Shown in pieces: positions 1 through 4,600 of a stretch of 7,490 bases of DNA (positions are counted from its first letter, which is position 1; every line of letters begins with the position of its first letter). Made by a program: the position numbers and the translations under genes. Below the pieces are notes generated by a model. The model did not search any database. It was given only the letters and a program-made list of their open reading frames with translations, and was not told where the DNA came from. The stretch is from assembly GCA_012728775.1 (NCBI GenBank), contig JAAYEN010000284.1, forward strand, positions 1 through 7,490. The letters run 5' to 3'. Source of the DNA: Tissierellia bacterium (GTDB taxonomy: Bacteria; Bacillota_A; Clostridia; Tissierellales; Peptoniphilaceae).

Positions 1-1330
1 ATACCTCCGTACTTACAATATGGGTACTATCAGTAGTCAACTGTCTTATTTCATAGTCTCCACCTAATAATGTGAATTCCACAAATCCTTCTGCATTAGT
101 TGTTCCAGTAAATACTGCTCCATCTGCCGGTCGAGTTACCTGTATTTGAGCTCCGGCTATAGGAATATTTATATCTCCTGTTTCATTCACTTGTACTCTT
201 AGTAAGAAGCTATCTCGTTTACTGTTATATACATCATATATATTTGTAAACTCTAGTGGTAGGAATGTAATTCCTTCTTCTACCACCGGTGTCTGTAGAT
301 CGCTGTATTCATAAGGTACGGATACCTGTCTTAAGGTATAGGTTCTGCCTGTTACAGGGAGTCCTGTAAATACTAAATATCCATTGGCATTTGTAGTTCC
401 GGTCCAAGTTTCTCCTAAGTCATTAGAAACTTCGTAAACCGCTCCTGGGATAGGTGTTGTATTACCTACCGGCATTTCGTAGCTGTTAATTACGATTCTT
501 CCTAGACCCGAAGGATTATCCGAATTTAAATTTGTAAATAAAACGGTTTGTGTTTCGCCAGTTTTAATTTCTACCTGTATAGGGTTAGGATATTTCGTAT
601 ATCCTGTCGGCGCAGATTCTTGGGTTATCGTATAATTTCCTACAGGTAAATCTGCTATGTTGATGTTTCCGCTCGCATCTGTAGTTCTATCATATACAGT
701 GCCGGTGGCATCATTTACAACCTTCACTACAGCTCCCACGATAGGTGTCGATTGAGCTTCGTGATCACGAATCTGAATGACCAGAGTTCCCTGTGGAGGT
801 ATTGTAGTACTTTCCATTGTAAAGCTATTTTCTGTTGCACTGACTGTTACGGTTTGGTCTGCCGGTGCGTAATATCCTGTAGGTGTCGTGCTTTGTGTTA
901 ATGTGTATTCACCATATGGGATATCTGGGAATGTAACATTGCCTGTTGCATCTGTAGGTCCCGCGGTGTATTCTGTAGTTCCTTGTATTAATTTAAAATG
1001 TACTCCCGCCAGTGGTGTAGTAGTACCATCGGCTGTTGCTTTTACAGTTACCGGTGTCGATGTTGGTATTAAAGTATTTTCAACAGTAATGCTTGTATTT
1101 GAGACACTAATGTTTACTTGTTGCGGTGCCACTCCATTATATCCTGCTGGTACAATCGTCTCTGTCAATATATAAGTTCCTGCTAATATATCAGTGAATA
1201 TTGCTTTACCATCAGGTCCTGTTGTCTCTGCAGGTATATTAGTTGCAGGTCCATTTGTTAGTGTAAATGTCGCTCCAGCTAATGGTTGATTATTTGCACC
1301 AGTTTTATTTACTGTAAAGTCTACATACGG
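1..1330 (-). repeat. Five CnaB/prealbumin-like stalk repeats within the adhesin (fifth cut by window edge)
   Basis: These are protein-level repeats at residues about 474-560, 561-651, 652-745, 746-840 and 841 onward (roughly 1070-1330, 797-1069, 515-796, 230-514 and 1-229). Each has a beta strand before P-L/I-x-G-A/V, a turn such as GPDGKAIF, DATGNVTF, DASGNINI, NANGYLVF or NAEGFVEF, and a closing Y-x-I/L-x-E/Q strand. They are diverged in DNA sequence, so they are old duplications rather than recent slippage. The first repeat has a full Lys/Glu/Asn isopeptide signature (K482, E530, N558); the others do not. Boundaries were set by eye. Confidence 0.75.
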
Positions 1331-2749
1331 TGCATATGCAGGATTTTTCACTGTTGGTTGTGTAGTAGTAGTTAACCAAGTTACTCCTGATACAGGTAAT
1401 CTACGACCTGCTGTATTGTTATTTGTAGGACCGTATGTTTTGTAATTACCACTACTATATACTTGTGTAGCGGGTAAATATGGTAGTGTAAAGTTTTGGA
1501 TTGAATGGTTAGGTCCATTAGTGACGGTGGTTGTAAAAGATACAGTTAATGTGTAACTAGTTGAAGCAGCACTACCCGATGTGTAAACTCCCCAGTATCT
1601 TCCTGCTCCATTGTCTAAACTTTGTACAGATCGTGATACTCCAGTTGGAGACACAGAGGTTGTTATATCTGCTGCAGTTAAAGGATTAAATTCACTAGGA
1701 ATTTTAAACTCCATGTAATTGTTATAGGTTGCACCACTTGCAGTTTCAGTAACTGTCAGTGTCCAAGTAACAGACATTCCATCTGGTGCAGCTACAGCAT
1801 TCCAAGTATAAGACCCAGCGGATGAATATAAATTTCCGCTACCATTAGCAGCTTCTTGAGTTCCTATTGCCATAGGTGCCATTATAGAGTCACTCTCTAG
1901 ACTATCTTCTATATTAATAGTATTTTCTTCTTCTATTACAGGTCTGCCATCTATATATTCTATTAATGAGTCAGTCGTTCCTAAGTCTGATATGTTTTTT
2001 TCTACTAATTCATCAGGTATAGGTATAGGTTCTGGTTCTAATATTGCATCTCCTGTATCTTGGCATGAAAGACATTCTTCCGTTTCAACAACTAAATTTT
2101 CACTTCCTGCCGCATATATTGTCGGGTCGTTTTCTAGTTCTGCGAATACTTCGTGGGTTGATGTTTCGCTATTTTCTATTATTGTGGAAAAGTTAAATGT
2201 GTTTGTGGTATTTAAATTGGAAAATTCGATTATATATTTTTCTATTTCTGTGTAGTCGAATGTGTGGGATATGTTTTGGGATTGGTCAATTAATTCTGAA
2301 TTAAAATTAAAGCCTTCAATAGAATCTGTTTCTGGAGAATTTATTTCTGGTTGATTTAGAAAATCAAAAATAACAATCTCTTCTTCAGGATAGTTTCTAT
2401 CTATAGCTTTTATTGTAAGAATATTTTCATCTAGTTTTAATATGTCTATGGGGGCTAGGATTTGCCCTTGGGATAGGGTTATGTATACTTTTACAGTTTC
2501 TGATGGATTTATTTCTCCGTCGCCTTTGACGTGAGTTAAAGTCCAATCTATACTAGATTCTGTAACTCCTTTAGATTGTAATTCTAAAGTGTCTTTATAT
2601 TTTCTTAATATTTGATTTGATGCATTTTCATATTCAATCCGATCATTCGACTGGGCAAATGAGACAAATGGATTTAGTGGCATAAGTATACTAAATATTA
2701 GGATTATAGCCATTAATCGTCTAAGTAAAATTAAATGATCTTTTTTCAC
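1..2749 (-). CDS. Large exported surface adhesin with CnaB-like stalk repeats (C-terminus beyond window)
   Basis: Seen: 916 codons are open from a GTG to the left edge, and the only in-frame stop nearby lies six codons upstream (2765-2767). Residues 1-32 form a signal peptide: KKD.. and LLRR basic stretch, hydrophobic core at about 13-23, cleavage likely after VSFA. Residues 33-290 are acidic with no family I recognise; they hold the only two cysteines (C226, C229). Residues about 295-465 form a Thr/Ser-rich beta domain. From about 474 come at least five repeats of 85-95 residues with the CnaB/SpaA-type pattern: PLAGA near the start, a D/N-A-x-G turn, then Y-x-L-T-E/Q..P-x-GY. Known: such proteins are exported, usually sortase-anchored, and the repeats act as a rigid stalk carrying an N-terminal binding domain. 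Inferred: a cell-wall adhesin. The anchor motif would lie outside the window, so anchoring is unproven, and no ligand can be named. Confidence 0.86.
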   Translation of the reverse strand, partial: MKKDHLILLRRLMAIILIFSILMPLNPFVSFAQSNDRIEYENASNQILRKYKDTLELQSKGVTESSIDWTLTHVKGDGEINPSETVKVYITLSQGQILAPIDILKLDENILTIKAIDRNYPEEEIVIFDFLNQPEINSPETDSIEGFNFNSELIDQSQNISHTFDYTEIEKYIIEFSNLNTTNTFNFSTIIENSETSTHEVFAELENDPTIYAAGSENLVVETEECLSCQDTGDAILEPEPIPIPDELVEKNISDLGTTDSLIEYIDGRPVIEEENTINIEDSLESDSIMAPMAIGTQEAANGSGNLYSSAGSYTWNAVAAPDGMSVTWTLTVTETASGATYNNYMEFKIPSEFNPLTAADITTSVSPTGVSRSVQSLDNGAGRYWGVYTSGSAASTSYTLTVSFTTTVTNGPNHSIQNFTLPYLPATQVYSSGNYKTYGPTNNNTAGRRLPVSGVTWLTTTTQPTVKNPAYAPYVDFTVNKTGANNQPLAGATFTLTNGPATNIPAETTGPDGKAIFTDILAGTYILTETIVPAGYNGVAPQQVNISVSNTSITVENTLIPTSTPVTVKATADGTTTPLAGVHFKLIQGTTEYTAGPTDATGNVTFPDIPYGEYTLTQSTTPTGYYAPADQTVTVSATENSFTMESTTIPPQGTLVIQIRDHEAQSTPIVGAVVKVVNDATGTVYDRTTDASGNINIADLPVGNYTITQESAPTGYTKYPNPIQVEIKTGETQTVLFTNLNSDNPSGLGRIVINSYEMPVGNTTPIPGAVYEVSNDLGETWTGTTNANGYLVFTGLPVTGRTYTLRQVSVPYEYSDLQTPVVEEGITFLPLEFTNIYDVYNSKRDSFLLRVQVNETGDINIPIAGAQIQVTRPADGAVFTGTTNAEGFVEFTLLGGDYEIRQLTTDSTHIVSTEV

Positions 2750-2757
2750 AATCTTTT

Positions 2758-2763
2758 CCTCCC
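2758..2763 (-). promoter_or_regulatory. Ribosome binding site fixing the GTG start of the adhesin
   Basis: GGGAGG lies 8 bases upstream of the GTG at 2749-2747. An in-frame TAG just upstream (2765-2767) rules out an earlier start. The next in-frame ATG (codon 13) falls inside the signal peptide and would remove its basic N-terminus. GTG is therefore the best start. Confidence 0.85.
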
Positions 2764-2773
2764 ACTAGAATAG

Positions 2774-2794
2774 ATTTTATGCTGTACATAAAAT
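2774..2794. promoter_or_regulatory. Perfect 8-bp inverted repeat in the adhesin leader (operator or leader hairpin)
   Basis: ATTTTATG and CATAAAAT are separated by CTGTA, giving 8-bp perfect arms with a 5-base spacer. The repeat lies about 14-34 bases downstream of the predicted adhesin transcription start and 10 bases upstream of its ribosome binding site. The RNA stem would be nearly all A-U and weak, so a DNA-binding operator or a modest 5' stabilising stem are both possible. No U-tract follows, so it is not a terminator. Confidence 0.45.
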
Positions 2795-2814
2795 GTGCAT
2801 TTATTTATAAGGTA

Positions 2815-2843
2815 ATTATAAATTATATAATAATCACTGTCAA
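2815..2843 (-). promoter_or_regulatory. Consensus sigma-A promoter of the adhesin gene
   Basis: Read on the minus strand, TTGACA (2843-2838) is followed by exactly 17 bases and then TATAAT (2820-2815). Both hexamers match the housekeeping consensus perfectly and the spacing is optimal. The expected start is near 2808, giving a leader of about 59 bases before the GTG. The sequence upstream of the -35 is almost pure A/T, which could serve as an UP element. Such a strong promoter suggests high basal expression unless it is repressed. Confidence 0.85.
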
Positions 2844-2849
2844 CTAAAT

Positions 2850-2990
2850 TTATAAATATAATTTGCATAAAAATACACATAATTTATAGAGTTATAAATA
2901 TATTGCGTTTGATAGGTATTTATTTTAAATTTCGCAAGTTTTGTATAGTGAAATTGATTTAAATATTGGGTCGTATTATAAATATAATTT
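2850..2990. repeat. Three phased copies of an AT-rich 11-bp direct repeat in the divergent spacer
   Basis: TTATAAATATA occurs at 2850-2860, 2892-2902 and 2976-2986. The first and third copies extend to an identical 15 bases (to 2864 and 2990). Start-to-start distances are 42 and 84 bp, so all three would lie on the same helix face at 10.5 bp per turn. The first copy lies just upstream of the adhesin -35 box; the third contains the -10 of the rightward promoter candidate. Chance is a real alternative in sequence this AT-rich. Confidence 0.35.
2954..2982 (+). promoter_or_regulatory. Candidate rightward sigma-A promoter for the HAAS-like/peptidase operon
   Basis: TTGATT (2954-2959), a 17-base spacer, then TATAAA (2977-2982): 4/6 and 5/6 matches at optimal spacing. 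A start near 2989 would leave a leader of about 207 bases before the ATG at 3196, which is long. I found no better pair nearer the gene, but AT-rich DNA yields many such matches, so this is tentative. Confidence 0.35.
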
Positions 2991-3195
2991 AGAATATTTT
3001 TAGAATAAACTAATTTTTTTGTTATCCTTGGTCTTTTACAAAATTTTCCAGTTTGAAATTGCATTTGATTCTTACAAAATAAATCCCATTTGAGTTTCCA
3101 GCGACGAAAATTTTTTATTACTTTTCATCATAGATGGTTCTTTTCTGCTGATTTATAGATTAAAGATTGGGTAAATTTAAACAAGAGGTGATATT

Positions 3196-4575
3196 ATGAA
3201 AAGAGATCTTGTAGAAGGTTATCTATTTGAAGTTACGAAATCTTTGCCTAGAAGGGATCGTAAAGAAATATATGAAAAACTAGGTCCTGAAATTTACGAT
3301 AGAATTGAAATAACTAAAAAGGACAATACAGAAACTAAGGAAGAAGTTTTAGCTGTATTAAAGGAATATGGCGATCCTGCTGATGTGGCTGCCAGTTATT
3401 CCCATAGAGGTAGACGGGCTTTAGTTCCCCAACCTCATTATGCTGGGTATAATCGGGACAAGGGCATGTCTTACTTAGTTGCAATTTTATCTTTATTGGG
3501 CATTAATGCTTTTATTCATTTTTTTGTAGAGAGTTTTCCTATGAACTTGGATGGGCTTCTTCGTATTGTATTTGATTTTGCTACTGCAATTTTAGTTATA
3601 TTTATTTCTTATACGGTAGCTTTTTCTGCAGTATCTGGCAGTAGAGTGGGCGATTGGAATAGATTTGCAAAATCTTTAAGGTCGGAGCCAAAAAGTTCAG
3701 CTCGTGTGGGTATTTTTGAAATTTCTTTTCAAGTAATTTTGTCTACTTTGTTATTTGTAATTTTTGGTCTTTCTGCTGATATTTTAGGCTTAAATTACAC
3801 GGGAATTATAACAAGGGGCGGCTGGAGAATTAGTCTTATTATTCCAATAGTAGCTGCATATTTCTTAAATGTAGTTAATATCGCCACCAAGGAAGTGGAC
3901 AGAAGATATACTTTTAGCGTTTTATTTACTACTATATTAACCAATCTGGCTGTAGTAAGTCTTGCATTTTTAATTTTTGTAAAGGACGAGGCAGTTTCTG
4001 CTAATTTTAGAGAATGGTTGTCTGATGTAATTCCTGCTAATGACTTTACTTTGACTTTGATTTCTAATTTGGGCTTGGTAATATTCTTGATAGTGACGAT
4101 ATTCGCTGCTATTGATTTAATAACTAGTGCTCTTAGCTATCATGCTGATAAAAAATCTAGTGTGGAACCTATTAGAAGTACAGGCAAGAAACCAGTTTAT
4201 GAAGATGAAGTTTTGGTTACTAGTGAGGATTTCAAGGACGAATCTTATCATAGTGTAATAGATACTCCAATTGAAGCTGAGGATATGGTAGTGACTACTC
4301 CTGAAGACTTAGACGAGATGAGAGACACTGTAATTATAGATGCTCCTGAAGATATAGATGATAGAATTGAATATGATGAGACTTTTGTCGAGGATGAGGT
4401 TGTCTATTCTGAACCTGAAATATATACTGATAGCAATTTAATCGACGAGGATCTTTTTGAAACAAAAGTAATAAGTAAATCTGAAATGGATAACGGGCTG
4501 GAAGAAGATTTGACAAATACTACAGCTCCTAAAACCATAGCAGATCATATAAGGGATGCAAACCCAAATAAATAA
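3196..4575 (+). CDS. HAAS/DUF1700-like six-pass membrane protein with acidic C-terminal tail
   Basis: Seen: 459 residues. The ATG is preceded by AGAGGTG (3184-3190) at good spacing. Residues 1-70 resemble the HAAS/DUF1700 helical domain: a start like MKRDLVEGYLFEV, a charged helix with LPRRDRKEIYEKL, then L-K-E-Y-G-D-P-A-D-V-A (55-65). Hydrophobic segments at about 91-111, 121-147, 174-197, 212-230, 240-262 and 286-314 suggest six membrane passes, leaving both ends on the same, probably cytoplasmic, side. Residues 321-459 form a polar tail with close to 30% Asp/Glu and degenerate short repeats. Known: HAAS domains sit on membrane proteins often encoded beside PadR-family regulators and are thought to act in signalling. 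No such regulator is present here. Inferred: a membrane regulator or sensor of unknown signal. It lies 25 bp upstream of the peptidase gene and is probably cotranscribed with it. Confidence 0.72.
   Translation: MKRDLVEGYLFEVTKSLPRRDRKEIYEKLGPEIYDRIEITKKDNTETKEEVLAVLKEYGDPADVAASYSHRGRRALVPQPHYAGYNRDKGMSYLVAILSLLGINAFIHFFVESFPMNLDGLLRIVFDFATAILVIFISYTVAFSAVSGSRVGDWNRFAKSLRSEPKSSARVGIFEISFQVILSTLLFVIFGLSADILGLNYTGIITRGGWRISLIIPIVAAYFLNVVNIATKEVDRRYTFSVLFTTILTNLAVVSLAFLIFVKDEAVSANFREWLSDVIPANDFTLTLISNLGLVIFLIVTIFAAIDLITSALSYHADKKSSVEPIRSTGKKPVYEDEVLVTSEDFKDESYHSVIDTPIEAEDMVVTTPEDLDEMRDTVIIDAPEDIDDRIEYDETFVEDEVVYSEPEIYTDSNLIDEDLFETKVISKSEMDNGLEEDLTNTTAPKTIADHIRDANPNK
4213..4368 (+). repeat. Degenerate acidic repeats in the tail of the HAAS-like protein
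   Basis: Residues about 340-391 contain four related units: VTSEDFKDE, IDTPIEAEDM, VTTPEDLDEMRD and IIDAPEDIDDR. They are spaced about 12-14 residues apart. The common pattern is two beta-branched residues, T/D, T/A, P, then an acidic run. The last two are also similar in DNA (CTCCTGAAGA shared). This could be a linear binding motif array or simply low-complexity drift. Confidence 0.45.
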
Positions 4576-4584
4576 TATTAAGAT

Positions 4585-4589
4585 GAGGA
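4585..4589 (+). promoter_or_regulatory. Ribosome binding site of the M16C peptidase gene
   Basis: GAGGA lies 11 bases upstream of the ATG at 4601, slightly longer than the usual spacing. An ATG at 4592 lies closer but is followed at once by TAA in the same frame, so it cannot start the protein. ATG 4601 is the first usable start, and the conserved N-terminal region begins right after it. Confidence 0.65.
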
Positions 4590-4600
4590 CGATGTAACTG

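Larger units (their letters stand above)
2750..3195. other. 446-bp AT-rich divergent intergenic region
   Basis: It separates the divergent adhesin and HAAS-like genes. The adhesin-proximal part holds that gene's leader, inverted repeat and consensus promoter. The middle holds the AT-rich direct repeats and a rightward promoter candidate. In the last 200 bases (2990-3195) I see no convincing tRNA, riboswitch, strong hairpin or terminator, only the ribosome binding site AGAGGTG at 3184-3190. A 74-codon minus-strand open frame here (2840-3064) looks like chance. Confidence 0.7.

Noticed and set aside
888..1175. 95-codon plus-strand open frame
   Set aside because: It lies antisense to the adhesin repeats; it is a shadow of the repeat codons, with no start signal.
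1..1330. Thr-Gln ester-bond (Cpe0147-type) domains, suggested by the conserved Gln in the stalk repeats
   Set aside because: The Gln sits at the CnaB catalytic-acid position in the Y-x-L-T-Q strand, and I do not see the C-terminal signature I associate with ester-bond domains; a structure prediction would settle it.
1992..2255. 87-codon plus-strand open frame
   Set aside because: Antisense to the continuous signal-peptide-bearing adhesin frame; no family resemblance.
2728..2800. Tiny leader ORFs ahead of the adhesin (ATG at 2800, 7 codons; ATG at 2789, 22 codons overlapping the GTG start)
   Set aside because: Neither has a ribosome binding site; expected by chance in AT-rich leader sequence.
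2840..3064. 74-codon minus-strand open frame (Tyr/Asn/Ile-rich)
   Set aside because: Its composition is that of translated AT-rich spacer, it lacks a clear ribosome binding site, and its end overlaps the adhesin -35 box.
4334..4516. 60-codon minus-strand open frame
   Set aside because: Shadow of the acidic tail of the HAAS-like gene.
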